Assembly: GCA_965240325.2 (NCBI GenBank)
Contig: OZ251226.1
Coordinates: forward strand, 1-64,000
Direction: 5' to 3'
Source: Rebecca billardiae RCC1528
Lineage: Eukaryota > Haptophyta
DNA length: 64,000 nucleotides
This document shows, one piece after another, positions 11,381-23,331 of the stretch. The stretch's first letter is position 1, and each line of letters begins with the position of its first letter. Below the pieces are notes generated by a model. It did no database searches and had not been told where the DNA came from. It saw nothing but the letters and a program-made list of their open reading frames with translations. The position numbers and the translations under genes were made by a program.

Positions 11381-12685
11381 GGCTGCCGCCGGCTGCTGCT
11401 GCGCTCTGCCGCTCGCGCGCGCCGCCAGGCGGGCGGGCGGGCGGGCGGGCGGGCGAGCGCGCGGGGTGCGGCGCCGGGTGCGCGGCGGGGCCGGGGAGCG
11501 GCGAGCCGCGCGCCGCCGAGCCGAGCGCCTCTCGCGAGAGCGCCGACCGGCTGGTGCGAAACGCCACGCCCGCGCGGTCGGCGAGGGGGGGCGGCGGGTC
11601 GGCCGCGCGCTGTGGCGAGGCCGCCCAAGCGGCGCGGCGCGCGCGCGCTCGGCCCTTCCAAGTTCCAGCAAAGCCCTTTTGGCCGGCCAAGTGCCGCTTT
11701 GGCGGACTCTCGCCGTGGCCGAAAGGGGCGGCGCGGCCGCTGATTGGCCGAGCCCGATCAGACGCACCCGCGCTCGCCTATCAAACGATCAGACTTCCCG
11801 CGCGGTCCGATGCCGCACAGTCCGGGAGCGGCTCCACTTCAAGGCTGCTCCCGCGCCGACGCGCTGGGCGCTCGGCGGGCTCGGCGCCGAGCCCGTCGAG
11901 CGCGAGCACCTCGGCCAGCGCCGGCGCCGGCGGCGCCGAACCACGGCGCCAGCTCCGGCTTGCGCAGCGCCGCGCGCCCTGACAGGCGCGGAGTCGGGCA
12001 GACCGGAGTTACCCGGACTCGGCCGGCGCCGCGAGCGCGCGGGCCGCACGCGCGCGGCGCGGCGAGCAGCTCGCCCGGCGCGTCGGTCCCGCCGCCGCGC
12101 GTGCTGCGCGCGGAAGATCACGGCCGGCCCGCACGCGCCGCCGAACGTCGCCCAAGTGAAGAAGGGGCGGCGCCGCGTCGGCCCGGCGAGGCGGCGCCCG
12201 CCCGGCGCGCGCCGCTCAGCGCCCGCCCAGCCGAGCAGCTGCATGCCCTCGAGCCGCGCGTCCGTCGAGGATGGGTACGTACGCCGACGGGGAGAGGAGC
12301 CCGCCGGCGGCGTCGAGCGGCTCGGCGTGATCGGCGCGCCGCCGCCGCCGCCGCGGAGCGCGCGCGCCGGCCATCGGCAAGTCAGCTCGGACATAACGCG
12401 GGCATGCGCGCGACTGTCAAGTAGGCGGCGCGCCTGCTTGCCGAGCGCGGGGGGCAGCGCGTACCCGTGCGCCACCTCGCGCGGCTGCGCGTCGAGCGAC
12501 ACCTCGCCCACGCCGCCCCGCACCGTCGCGCGCACCGGCGTCTCGTCGCGCGCCAAGCACGCCCGGGCTCGCTCGGGCGGCTAGCGGCCGCCATGGATTT
12601 TCCGTGCTCTGACCCCCCCAGAACAAAAACTCACCGGTGCCGTACTGCCGTCGCCCGTCAGGCGCCGCCGCTTGGCGCCCGCCGC
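11381..12685. other. Intergenic region between divergent genes, possible unrecognised minus-strand coding
   Basis: Between the CW-finger gene (-) and a membrane protein gene (+). A CCAAT-like motif lies near 11750. A minus-strand frame spanning about 12556-11789 stays open, with protein-like stretches (for instance residues reading FFTWATFGGACGPAVIFRA near 12160), but it begins with TTG rather than ATG and no convincing splice chain or domain was found. It could be an unannotated exon set or a decayed gene. Confidence 0.35.
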
Positions 12686-13601
12686 ATGGCGTCCGCCGAG
12701 GCGGGCGGGCCGGGCGCGGAGAAGCGCGGCGGCACGTGCGCCGAGCGCTGCGGCCTCGGGTTCCCGCCACTCACCAAGTACCGTACGTCGCGCGCCGCGC
12801 GCGCGCCGCGGACCGCCGCGCTGGCGCGCGCGAGCGCAGCCGACACGCCTGCCCGCCGGCCCGCGCGCGCGCGCGCGCGCTCGCAGAGCGGCGGGTGGTG
12901 CGCCGGCACTGCACGGCGCTGGCGCTGTCCTCGGGCGTCATCACGCTCGAGGCGTTCGTTCGCGACGACGTCTACGGCACGGTCGCCGCGGTGCTGGTGC
13001 GATCCGCGTGGCGCGCGCGCGCGCGCGCGCGCCGCGACGCCGCGCCCGACCGCCGCGGCCGGCGCGCGCGCGCGCCTTTGCGCGCGCGGCGCAGGCGGGG
13101 GCGATCAACGTGGTGGGCGTCTTCGCCGGGCTCGCGCCGCAGCACGCCATGCCCTTCCTCCGGCTCGCGCCGTGGTTCATCGCGCTCGTCTGCGCGTCCG
13201 TGTTTGGCGACTACGTGTACTGCGCCGAGTCGATCGACCTCGACCACCGCGCGCACGAGGACCTGCTCGAGCTGGTGGTCGAGTCGGACTCGAAGAAGCG
13301 CTCGCTGCTCACGCTGATCATGCTGCTGCAGCTCGCGACGATGGTCGTGCTCTTCTTCTGCGCGCGCGCGGACGTGAAGCTGCGCGAGCACGTGCTCGAG
13401 GGCGCGGTCGACGTCGAGAGCGACGCCGGCTCGGACGACGAGGGCCTCAGCCCGCGGCCGTGGGTCCCCGGCGCGGCCGGCGACGACGAGAGCAGGCGGC
13501 GCGTCACGTGGGCCGACGAGTCGCCGCGCAACTCCAGCGGCGGCCGGCCGGCGCGGCTGCAGCGCTCGCCGCCGACCATGTCGCAGCTGTGGCTCTTCTG
13601 A
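12686..13601 (+). CDS. Small multipass membrane protein, unrecognised
   Basis: Three exons: 12686-12782, 12887-12996, 13095-13601; about 237 aa. Hydrophobic segments lie at about residues 63-82, 90-111 and 139-159, followed by an acidic, Ser-rich tail of about 75 residues likely to be cytosolic. Introns are 104 and 98 nt; the first has a GTACGT donor. An upstream in-frame ATG at 12593 has a better Kozak context (GCCGCCATGG) and would add 31 residues, but codons there frequently end in A or T, unlike the rest of the gene, so 12686 is preferred. I do not recognise the family; no catalytic motif is visible. Confidence 0.65.
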
Positions 13602-13834
13602 TGAATATGATGCGCGCTGCTGAATAGCGACGACTGTCGTTCTGATTCTGGTGTCTGTAGCAGCTCATCGTCAAACGAGGCTGCCCAGGCCGGTACTGGC
13701 GGGTAGGCCCGTAGGCGGGTAGATTCCTATCGATTCCTTCCAGATACAAGTAGCTTTACCCGGCAGGGGGGAGAGTGGGCGGAAGCAGAGCAGCGGGCGG
13801 CGCACGAGCAGGCCCCGCCTTGAGTTGCGCGGCC

Positions 13835-14739
13835 ATGTCGCTCGAGACGGCGCTGGTGAAGGCGAACAGCACGGACGTGCACTACCAGGCGTTCATGAGC
13901 GAGCTGCTCCAGGTCGACGACTTTGCGCACGAGCACCTGCCCATGCCGACGGGCGAGGCGGCCGTGTCTCGGCTGCACCGGCCGGGCTCGGAGTACCTCA
14001 ACATGAACCCGTACTACGTGCTGCTGCTCGACCCGGGCTGCACGCTCGACGAGGTGAAGGCGCAGTACCGCAAGATGTCGCTGCAGGTCCACCCGGACAA
14101 GCACGGCAACGACCCGCGCGCCTCGGCTGCCTTTGAGATTGTGCGCAAGGCGTACGACAAGGTGCGCGCGCACGCCCACGCCCGACGCTCACCAGAGAGC
14201 GAGGCGCGCGCGCGGCACGCGCGCGGCGCGCGCGCTCACGCGCGGCGCCTCCGCGCGCGCGCGCGCGCGCGCGCCAGATGGACGCGCCGGAGAAGCTCGA
14301 CCTGTGCAACCGCATCTGCGAGGGCGCGCGCAAGCGGCTGGACGAGCAGGCCAAGCACAGGCGGCGCGCGGCCAAGAAGGACGGCAAGGAGCCCGAGCCC
14401 GACGACCCCGCGCAGTACCGCACGAGCCTGCGCCAGTTCATCTCGAAGATGTTCGTCGAGTTCGAGCAGCGGCGCAAGCAGCTCGCCGAGCGCGACGCCG
14501 CCGAGCGCAAGCGCAAGGCGGACGAGGCGCAGCTCGAGGCGGCGGAGCAGCGGCTGAGCGCCAAGGAGGAGCAGGCGTGGGAGCGCTCGCGCCAGAAGCG
14601 CGTCGCCGGCTGGCGCGCGTGGGCGGGCGGCTCGGGGAAGGGGATGCGCCGGCCGCCGCCGGTGAAGGCCGAGGCGGCGACCGAGCGCGACGCCAACTTT
14701 GACTCGCGCGGCGTCGACTGGCGGCGCGACTGGCGGTAG
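13835..14739 (+). CDS. DNAJC8: DNAJC8-like J-domain protein (spliceosome-associated)
   Basis: Two exons, 13835-14161 and 14278-14739, 262 aa, close to the usual length of DNAJC8 (about 250). The N-terminus carries the family signature RPGSEYLNMNPYYVL leading into a J domain with the HPD motif at residues 86-88. The second exon is a highly charged helical region ending in a segment (ERSRQKRVAGWRAW) that matches the conserved DNAJC8 C-terminus. Members act as Hsp70 co-chaperones associated with the spliceosome in the nucleus. The start at 13835 is preferred over extending 20 codons upstream because the conserved region begins soon after it. The intron is 116 nt of nearly pure CG. The gene converges with the minus-strand coiled-coil gene. 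Confidence 0.85.
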
Positions 14740-15097
14740 CAGCGCGCGCCCTCGGACTCCTGAGCCGCGGCAGCGCGCGTCGGCGTCGCTCGGTCAGTCT
14801 CGCATCTCGCAGCGTCGCACTACGGTATCAGACTCAGCACTACGTCATGGCGGTCCCTAATAGTATCGTCTGCTGCGCGCTGCTGTAGCTTGTATATGAC
14901 GATGAATAATGTGTATCAGATGCGACTATTACTGACAACTTTGATGCCAGGGCTCCGACGGTGACAAAGCCTCGGCTGACGGCCGCAGCGGCAGCAGCGG
15001 CGCTTGCTGGCTCGTCATCATGATCATCTTTGCTGACGGCGCCGCCTCAACGCAGTGCGGCGACGACAGCAGCATATGCTAGGGCACGGCGTCGGGC
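14740..15097. other. 3'-3' intergenic spacer
   Basis: Spacer between two convergent genes, of lower GC than the coding DNA around it. It should hold both 3' UTRs. No further feature is seen. Confidence 0.6.
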
Positions 15098-16419
15098 CTA
15101 CGCGGCCGTGGCGAGCTTGCGGATCTCCCCGGCGATCGCCGCCTGCTTCGCGTCCGTCGCCTTGAGCGCGCCCTCCGCCTTGCTGAGCGCGTCCGCCTTG
15201 GCGGCGCGCTCCTTCTCCGCCTGCACGCGGCCGGGCAGACGGACGGAGCGGCGCCGCGCTCACGCACACGCTCGCGCACACGCTCGCGCACGGGAGGGCG
15301 CGCGGCGGGGCGAGGGGCGCGCGCGCACCTTGGCGACGCGCGCCTGCGCGGCGGCGACGGCCTTCTCCCCGTCCTTCTGCGCCTTGGCCACCGCCTCCTT
15401 GCCCGCCTTCTCGACGGCGCCCACCTTGGCCGCGCCCTCCTTGTCCGCCTTGGCTGCGGCCGCGGCCGCCTCCTTTGCGCGCTTGGCCTCCTTGCTCTCG
15501 CCCGCGGGCTTGGGCTTGGCGGCCTTCGCGCCCTTCGCGCCCTTCGCGTCGGCGGGCGCCGCCGGCTTGGGCTTCGCCGCGTCCGCTTGCCGCTGCCGCG
15601 TGAGCGCGAGCTGCTTGGCGCTCTCGGCGGTGCGCTTGGCGGCCGCGTTGGCGGCCGCCAGCTGCTTGGAGGCGCTCGCCTGCGCGCCCTTGGCGCTCAG
15701 CGACGAGGAGGCCTTGGCGCTCACGAGCGCGCCGCGCGCGGCGGACTCCTCGCGCTTGGCCGCGGCGAAGGCGGACGCCGCCTTGCGCTTCGCCTCCGCC
15801 TGCGTGCCCCGCGTGCTCTCGAGGCCGTCGTACTGGGCCTGCGGCGCACGCCGACGCGCGCGGCGGCGGCGGCGGCGGCGGCGGCGCCGGCGTCGGCGCG
15901 GGCGCGGCGCGGCGCGAGGGGCTCGGCGCACGCGCGCACCTGGAGCTGCTCCTTGCGCTTGAGGTTGGCGACGCGCTCCCTCGCCAGCTGCTTGGGCGAC
16001 TTCTTCGGCGGCGGCGGCGGCGGCGGCGGCGGCTTGGTCGGGCCGACGATGGCGAGCGGCTCGGGCGGCGGCGCGGGCGCCGCCTCCTTCGCCTTCTCCG
16101 CCGGCTTCACCTTGCCCTTGGGCGCGGCGCCGAGCGCGCTCGAGGGCAGCGCGTCGAGGCGGACGAGCGACGCCGCGTCCGCCGGCGCGAGCGCGCCCGC
16201 GGGCGCCGGCGCCGACGGCGCGCCGAGCAGCGCCGAGAGCGCGACCGCGCACGCCGCCGCGCGCTCCCGCGCGCCGCCCGCGCCCATGCGCGCCGAGGCG
16301 GCGGCGCGCGCGGTGGCGGCGCGGCGGAGGGTGGATTGCCGCGCGAGCGAGGCGCCCTCCGCGCCCAGCGCGAGCGCGAGCGCGCAGATCGCGCCGAGCA
16401 CCGCGCGCGAGGGCAGCAT
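15098..16419 (-). CDS. Plastid-targeted-type Ala/Lys-rich coiled-coil protein, function unknown
   Basis: Three exons: 16419-15940, 15838-15329, 15220-15098; about 370 aa. The N-terminus has a signal peptide (about residues 1-25), then a basic Ala/Arg segment, then a second hydrophobic stretch (about 54-75). This layout fits import into a secondary plastid and perhaps onward to the thylakoid. A poly-Pro segment (nine Pro) precedes about 220 residues of Ala/Lys/Glu repeats predicted to form long helices or coiled coil. No enzyme motif is visible. The ATG at 16419 is chosen because it starts the signal peptide directly. It is divergent from the GT29 gene with 203 nt between start codons. Introns are 101 and 108 nt with GTGCGC donors. 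Confidence 0.65.
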
Positions 16420-16622
16420 GGTGGCGGTCGTCGCGAGCTGGCTGATGACGAGCACGAGCGGCCGATGAGGATCCCGCCGAGACCGCGGCCAGGCGGCCAC
16501 AGCACCGGTCCAGCAGCGGTGGGGAGTCGCCGGACCGCACAGGGCGAGGAACGTCCGGCCGCCGCGTCTGGACGTGAGATCTTTGCGCCGCCTGCTCGCT
16601 TGCCGCTCGCGAGCACCACCTC
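16420..16622. promoter_or_regulatory. 203-nt divergent promoter region
   Basis: The whole space between start codons of the coiled-coil gene (-) and the GT29 gene (+). Both promoters and 5' UTRs must fit here, so the pair may share control elements. No TATA box is obvious. Confidence 0.5.
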
Positions 16623-18163
16623 ATGGCGACGCGCGGCGCGACGCGGCGGCCGCCGCTGCTGCTGCTGCTCGGGCTGCTGGCGCGCGCGCGCGCGGAGGAG
16701 GCGGCGGCGGAGGCGACGCTGGACTCGCCGCCGGTGTGCGCCGAGGGCTCGCACGCGGCGTGCGGCGGCGCCGCGCGCGGCAAGTGCGTGAGCACCAACG
16801 AGGTGGACGCGTGCGACTGCGGCGGCACGCGCACCGAGCGCTTCGTCGGCCGCTTCTGCGAGCGCACGCTGGGCGTGGGCCGGGCGTGCCCCGAGGGGTG
16901 CGAGGCGCACGGCGAGTGCGTCCACGGCTGGTGCGAGTGCGAGCCCGGCTGGTCGGGCGTCGCGTGCGAGCTGCCGTCGTGGGGCGAGACGCCGTCGTCG
17001 CCCTTCCTCACGCAGCAAGCCGTGCGCGCGGCGCTGGACGACGACTCGACGTGCGCGGCGCCGCCGGAGGGGGCGGCGGGCGGGGACGGGCTGCCGCCGT
17101 GCTGCAGGCCGCACCCCGACTACCGCGTGCAGATCTACCGCCGGCTCGGCGGCAAGACGGAGCACGCGCGGCTGCTCGCCTCGCTGCCGCCCGAGCTGCC
17201 GCCGCGGCCCGCGCCGCCCGACCAGCCGCGGCACGGCAGCTGCGCGATCGTGGGCAGCTCGAGCGTGCTGCTCGAGAAGGAGGCGGGCGCGGAGATCGAC
17301 GCGCACGACGTCGTCTTCCGCATAAACCGCGCGCCCACCAAGGGCTTCGAGAAGCACGTGGGCGCCAAGACGACGTACGACTGGCTCAACTCGGGTGAGG
17401 CCGCGTGCAGGCCGCACGCTGCGCGCCCCGCTGCGCGCGCGTGGCTCACGCGGCCCACGCGGCGGCGCGCGCGCGCGCGCGCACGCAGGCCCGCACACGC
17501 GCTCGAAGGGCGCGGAGGCCATCCTGCCGCGGCTGGACACCATCCTGCTGCACGGCACCACCACGCCGCTGCTCGAGAACGGCGGTGCGCGCGCACCACA
17601 CGCGCGCACCACACGCGCGCACCACACGCGCGCACCACACGCGCGCACCACACGCGCGTGAGACAGAGAGACAGCGAGACCGGGTCCTGGCCAGCCGACG
17701 GCGTCGCCCCCGCCGCCGCCGCGCCGCGCGCGGCGCAGGGTACAAGCGGTACCTCGAGTGGGTGCCGGGCCACGTCGAGTACGCCGGCTTCCACCCGCAC
17801 AAGGCGCACTCGCACACGCGGCTCGTCTCGCTCGACTTCCTGCACGGCTCGTGGGAGGCGTTCCACGCGTACACCGCACGGCACATCCCCGGGCACCAGA
17901 AGGCGGCGCGCCCGTCGAGCGGCTGGCACGTCGCGCGGCTGGCGCTCGGGCTGTGCGCGAACGTGAGCCTGTACGGCTTCTCGCTGCACTCGGCGTCGGA
18001 CAAGTTCCACTACTACGACTCGCTCGTGCAGTCGACCATCACGCCGGGCATGAAGGACGCGGCCGCGGGCGGCACGCACCGCTTCCAGCTCGAGCACGAC
18101 ATCTTCGCGCAGTGGGCGGCGTCGGAGGGCGCGCTCAGGGGGAGGCTCGTCGTCAGGACGTAG
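16623..18163 (+). CDS. EGF-domain glycosyltransferase family 29 (sialyltransferase-like)
   Basis: Three exons: 16623-17394, 17489-17584, 17739-18163; 430 aa. A signal peptide or signal anchor (about residues 8-24) is followed by Cys-rich sequence with one EGF-like module (89-115, CEAHGECVHGWCECEPGW). All GT29 sialylmotifs follow: L (from about residue 207, CAIVGSSSVLLEK...VVFRINRAPTKGFEKHVG), S (about 348-372, PSSGWHVARLALGLCANVSL), III (HYYD, 380-383) and VS (H403...E408). GT29 enzymes transfer sialic acid or related keto sugars from CMP donors in the Golgi lumen; the acceptor here cannot be read from sequence. An EGF module joined to GT29 is not the animal layout. Intron 2 (154 nt) holds tandem copies of an ACCACACGCGCGC-type unit. 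Confidence 0.85.
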
Positions 18164-19237
18164 CGAGGCCCGCGCCTGCCGCCAGCGCGTGCCGAGTGCC
18201 GCCTGCGGGCTGCGAGCGCACGCCGGGGTGAGAGGGGCGGGAGTGCCCAATGCGCGCATATATTATATTATCCGCCGACGAGCATAACCGTCGATCGACG
18301 ACGACGCATCACGATTCGACTGCGATGATTGATATATATACATATATATATATATATGTATATATATACTTATAATATATTATTAAATATATATATTATT
18401 ATAACGATGACGTTATGGTACTCTTGTCTCTTGCAACGGGCAGGCTGACGTCGTCCGCGATCGATCGACTACGTACTCTGCTGTCGGCGATGAGTCCGTC
18501 AGATCCGCCGCCGGACGGCCCGGAAGCTGTACTGCTACTATACTCGGGCTGCGCTAGCTAACCGCCTGCTGGGTTCGCCGGCAGCGGCCGGCCGCGGCCG
18601 CCGCGCACGTCCGTGGCGCCGGCTCGGCGCTGCACTTGCAGCGCCGCGGAACGGGTAATAATTCCGCGTAGTAGCGGCGACGTCGAGTACGCGAGCATCG
18701 TCACAGCCGCAGTCGTACCGTACGAGTCACTACGACTACGCGACGCTACCGGCGCACGGGGCGCTCAACAGTGCCACTCGGGCCCGGCCAGGCGGCCCCG
18801 GGGTATCATCACGTCGGCTGCCAGCCCGCAGCGGGCCGGCAGGCCCTAAGGGGCGGCACCGGCGGCCCGGCGCCCGGCCGCCGGCGGCACTCTGTCGATC
18901 TGGCCGCCGCCGGGGCGCTGCATGCCGCTGTCACAGTTATATAGGCCCGGGCAGCAGCAGGCAGTCTCAACTCACTTGTCCGTCGGTCTCGTGACGGGGC
19001 GGCTACTATATGCTCCCGGCAGTCAGGCGCACACCGAGCCTGCGGAATCTGACAGTGACTGTGACACGGCGGGGCGCCGGCGCCTGCCGGCCGGAGTGTC
19101 AGACGACGTATATCATATCGTCGTCATCACATGATGGCGGCATTCGATCTGCAGCGTGCAGACACACGTCTCTTAGTAGAGCACGAACTCGTCGTCGTCG
19201 TAACAATCATCTGACGTCCGGAGTCAGCCGAGACTCA
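18164..19237. other. 3'-3' intergenic region with AT-rich palindrome
   Basis: Spacer between convergent genes. It holds an AT-rich stretch (about 18250-18420) with a 36-bp TA-based palindrome at 18332-18367, in which GTATATATAT mirrors ATATATATAC around a TA core. Two short open frames (18613-18849, 18922-19134) show no domain and unusual codon use; I do not call them genes. Confidence 0.6.
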
Positions 19238-20540
19238 TCACTGGCACACGCAGCAGCTCGCCGGCCCGGCCGAGCGGCGGCGCGCCTCGGCGTCCGCCGC
19301 GCCGGGCGGCGGCGGGCGCTCGTCCGAGGCGGGCGCGCCGCCGCCGCGCAGCGGCGCGCCGCCCTCGTCCGCGCCGCGCGCGCGCGCCCAGAGCAGCAGC
19401 GCGCACGGCAGCGCGAGCGCGGCCGCGCCCAGCCACGCGAGCGCGGCCAGCCAGAGCGCGCCGCCGCACGTGCGCGCCCACGCGCGCCGCACGAGGACGC
19501 ACGAGCCGCGCGGCTCGGCGCCGCCGCCCGCCGCCGCCGGGTCGGCCTCGGGCGCGAGGAAGTACGAGCCCGCCGTGCCGCACGCCATCGTGGGGAAGGC
19601 GGGCGGCAGGGCGCCTCCGGCCGCGCGGTGCGTGATGCCGTCCTGCTCGCACGCGCGCTCGCCGCTGCGCTCGAAGAAGCAGCCCGCGACGCCGGCGCCG
19701 TCGCACTCGAGGAGGGTGGGCGGCGCGTGCTCGGCGGGCGGCCCGGGCGTGCGCAGCGCGAGCACGTCGCCGCCCGCCGCGTCGCCCGGCCCGAGCGCGA
19801 GCTGCGCGCCCTCCGGCGGCGCGCGGGCCGCGGTGGGCTGCTGCCTGCTGACGCCACTCGTGAAGCCTGCGCGCGCGCACCGCGGCGGGGAGGGCGCGGC
19901 AAGGGCGCGCGTCGGCGCGAGGCGGGCGCGCGCGCGCGCGCGCGCGCGCGCGCGCGCGCGCACCGAGCCGCTCGCACACGCGGAGCGCGGTGGCGTTGGA
20001 GAGAGTGCCGCGCGCGCCAGCCCACGCGCCGTCCGCGTACACGCGCAGCCGGCCCGCGACGCCGCGGCCGTACGCGTCGAGGCGCACGTCGCCCTCGCGC
20101 GGCGCGCGGCAGCTCGCGCCGTCCTCCAGGCAGCCGCTCGCCGCCGCCAGCTCCGGGTACGTCCGCCCGAGCGCCATCATCGTCCACACGTACCCGGCGG
20201 GCGTGGCGCGGTGCGAGCGGTACTGGTCGTAGTCGCACAGGCAGCCCGCGTCGTACCAGCGGCCGCGCGCCTCGGGGCAGCCGGCGTGGTGCAGCCCGAA
20301 CATGCACGGCATCAGCCCCGTCCACTCCGCCTTGCCGCAGCGCGACGGCCACGTGAGCTGCGCGCCGAGCCGGCGGCCGCGGCGCGGCGGCGCCGCCGGC
20401 GCGCACACCGTGTCGCGCGCGCCGAAGAAGCAGTGGAGCGTCGAGCCGCCGAAGGCGACGAGGGCGCAGGCGACGAGCGCCACGCCGAGCGCGCTCGCGA
20501 GCCGCGCGCGCGCGCGCGCCGGCGGCGTCGGCGAGCCCAT
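19238..20540 (-). CDS. Cys-rich two-pass membrane protein, unrecognised
   Basis: Two exons, 20540-19964 and 19866-19238; 401 aa. One hydrophobic helix lies near the N-terminus (about residues 14-32) and another near the C-terminus (about 330-353). Between them are roughly 300 residues with many Cys and clusters such as CGKAEWTGLMPC and CLCDYDQY, which suggests a disulfide-rich extracytoplasmic loop. The tail is short and ends CCVCQ, a possible acylation site. The 97-nt intron includes a run of about 36 nt of pure alternating CG. I do not recognise the family. The gene is divergent from the AGC kinase with 268 nt between starts. Confidence 0.65.
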
Positions 20541-20808
20541 CGCCGCGCGCGCGCCCAAAGTCGAGCGCGCGTTCGATGGCCGGCCGGCGGCGGGTCGCCG
20601 ACGACAAGCTCCCGGACCCCCGTGGACGCCGCAGCAGGACGCGCGGCGGCGCAGCAAACAGCAGCAAGGCGGGCGGCTCGTCGCGCGCCGCCGGACACGT
20701 CCCCGGCAGGGACGTCGGCGGGCGGGCCGTGTGAGCCGCGGCCCCGCCGCGTGGGCGCCCGGCGCGCGGGCTCGCGACGCGCCGCGTCGGCCGCGCACGC
20801 CCGCGCCC
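20541..20808. promoter_or_regulatory. 268-nt divergent promoter region
   Basis: Space between the ATGs of the Cys-rich membrane protein (-) and the AGC kinase (+). It is GC-rich without an obvious TATA box; both 5' UTRs and promoters must lie within it. Confidence 0.45.
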
Positions 20809-23289
20809 ATGCCGCGCAAGCGCAAGCCGCCGCTGCAGGGCGGCGGCGGCGCGGCGAGCGCGCTCGCCGCGGTCGGCTCGCCGCTCACGCCGGAGCAGCC
20901 GGCCGCGCTGGGCGGCGACGGCGGCGGCGGCGGCGTGGTGCTCGAGGTGACCGACTACACCGTCCCCGTCGCCGAGGCCGCCGCCGCCTGCCGCGACGAG
21001 TACGGCCGGTGCGACGAGTTGAGCATGGAGGAGGTGCTGTTCAGGGCGACGCCGCCGCCCAGCCCGACGCACGCCGAGCGCGCGGAGGCGGAGGGCGGCT
21101 CGCCGTTCACGCTGGTCGGCCGGCGCCGCCGGCCCGCGCCCCCCGCCGCCGACGCCGAGCCGCGCCTCGAGCTGCCGCGCGCGCTGCTGCCGCCGGGCGA
21201 GTGCGTGCCGTCAGAGCCGGACGACCTGTGGCTCTCGCCCAGCTCCGCCTCCGCCTCCGACGACGACGAGGGCGGGGACGAGGGCGGCGCCGTGCAGCGC
21301 GCGAGCGTCTCGAGGCGCGAGATGCTCCGCTCGCGCCCCGTGCGCGTGCCCGCGGGCGGCGCGCACGGCGGCCACGGCGGCCACGCGCAGCCGGCGGCGC
21401 GCTGGGCGGCGGCGGCGGCGCGCGCGCCGCGCGGCGGCGCGCAGCAGCACCCGCCCGCGCCGGCCGCGGCGACGCAGCCGCTCGCGCGCGAGGCCGGCGG
21501 CGAGGCGGACGGCGGCGGCGAGGCGGACGCGGCCGCGCGCGGCCGCGCCGGCTCGCTCGGCGTCTCGCCGCGCGGCGGCGGCGGTGCCTCTGAGCTGTCG
21601 CGGCCGCGCGGCCCCGCGCTGTGCGAGGCGCTGTCGCGGCTGCTGCCGCAGCTGCTGCCCGGCTGGACCGAGCCCGCGCCGTGGCCGCAGCCGCCCGGCG
21701 CGGCGGACGTGCCGACCGACCTGCAGCTCGCGGCGGGCACCGCGGCCGACGCGGCGGGCGCGAACGACTGCGCGCGCGCGCGCGCGTGGGCGTCCGAGCT
21801 GGCGTTGTACCGCGCGCGCGTGGACGCGTACGTGGGCGCGCAGCTGGACGCGCTCGAGCGCTTCGTGCGCACCAGGGAGGAGGCGGCGCGCGCAGCCAGC
21901 CAGGGGGCGGCGCCCGCGGCGGCGGCGGCGGCGGCGGCGCCGGCGTGCGCGCCGGCCGACGAGGGCCCGCCGCTGCGCGTCGCGGCGATGGTGGGCGAGG
22001 TGCGCGACGAGGCGGAGGCGGAGGACGAGCGGCAGCACCCGATGCCCACGCCGGGCACAAACACGGCGCAGATGGCGGGGGGCGAGCTCGGCGAGGCGCG
22101 CGGCCGCTCCTCGCTCGCCGACTACGAGCTCGTCCGACAGATCGGCCGCGGCGGGTTCGGCAAGGTGTACGAGGTCGCGCGCATCGCCGACGGCTCGCGC
22201 TTCGCGATGAAGGTGCTGGACAAGGCCCGGCTGGCGAAGAAGAAGTCCGCCCTCTCGGACGTGGCTGCCGAGCACGCCATCCTCACCTCGTACGCGGAGG
22301 CGTCGCACCCCTTCATCATCTCGCTGGCGTGCACCTTCCAGACGACGTCCAAGCTGTTCCTCGTGATGGAGCTGCTCACGGGCGGGCAGCTGTTCGCGCT
22401 GCTGCAGCGCGAGGCCTTCTTCTCCGAGGCGCAGGCGGCCTTCTACGCGGCGGAGCTCGCGCTCGCGGTCGAGCACCTGCACGCGCGCCACGTCTGCCAC
22501 CGGTGAGCGCGCGGCGCGCGCAGAGCGGAGCGGGCCACAGCGGGGCGCAGCGCAGCGCAGCGGCCGCGCGCGCCGCGCCGCGCGCGCTCACGCGCCTTCC
22601 TTCCTTCCGCCGCGCCTTCCTTCCGCCGCATGGGTGTGCCGCAGCGACCTCAAGCCGGAGAACATCCTGCTGCGCTCGGACGGCCACCTGTGCATCACCG
22701 ACTTTGGGCTGGCCAAGCGCGGGGTGACGCACTCGGCGTGCGGCGCCAACTCCTTCTGCGGCACGGTCGAGTACATGGCGCCCGAGATGCTGACCGAGGC
22801 CAAGGCGCAGCGCCAGTACGGGCTGGGCGTGGACGTGTGGGCGCTCGGCGTGTGCCTCTACCAGATGCTCACCGGCGAGGTGCCGTTCGCCGCGCCCTCG
22901 CAGGTTGCGCTCGTGAAGAAGGTGTGCGCGGCCAAGCTGCGCTTCCCGCCGACGATGAGCGGGCACGCCAAGGGGCTGCTGCGCGGCACGCTCGCCCGGG
23001 ACGTGGCGCAGCGCCTCTCCATCGACGCGGTCAAGGTGCGCGCACGCGCGAGCGCGAGCGCGCGGACCGGCCGCTGCGGCGCGCCCCGACGCAGCGCCGC
23101 CCCGCCGCTCACCGCCCCGCCCCGCCCCGCCCGCCCCCTCCGCAGGCGCACCCCTTCTTCGCGCACCTCACGTGGGCGCAGGTGCTCTCGCGCGCGGTGC
23201 CGCCGCCCATGCTGCCGCCGCCCGACGCGCTCGCGGCCGCGAGCGCCGCCGCGCGCCGCGAGGCCGCGCAGCAGCGCGCCGCCAAGAAG

Positions 23290-23331
<42 letters not shown>

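Noticed and set aside
8708-11767. Unspliced 1019-aa minus-strand protein
   Set aside because: Family motifs of the second CW finger and the downstream frames are restored only by removing three GT-AG introns, and the first 100-odd residues upstream of 11380 look like promoter.
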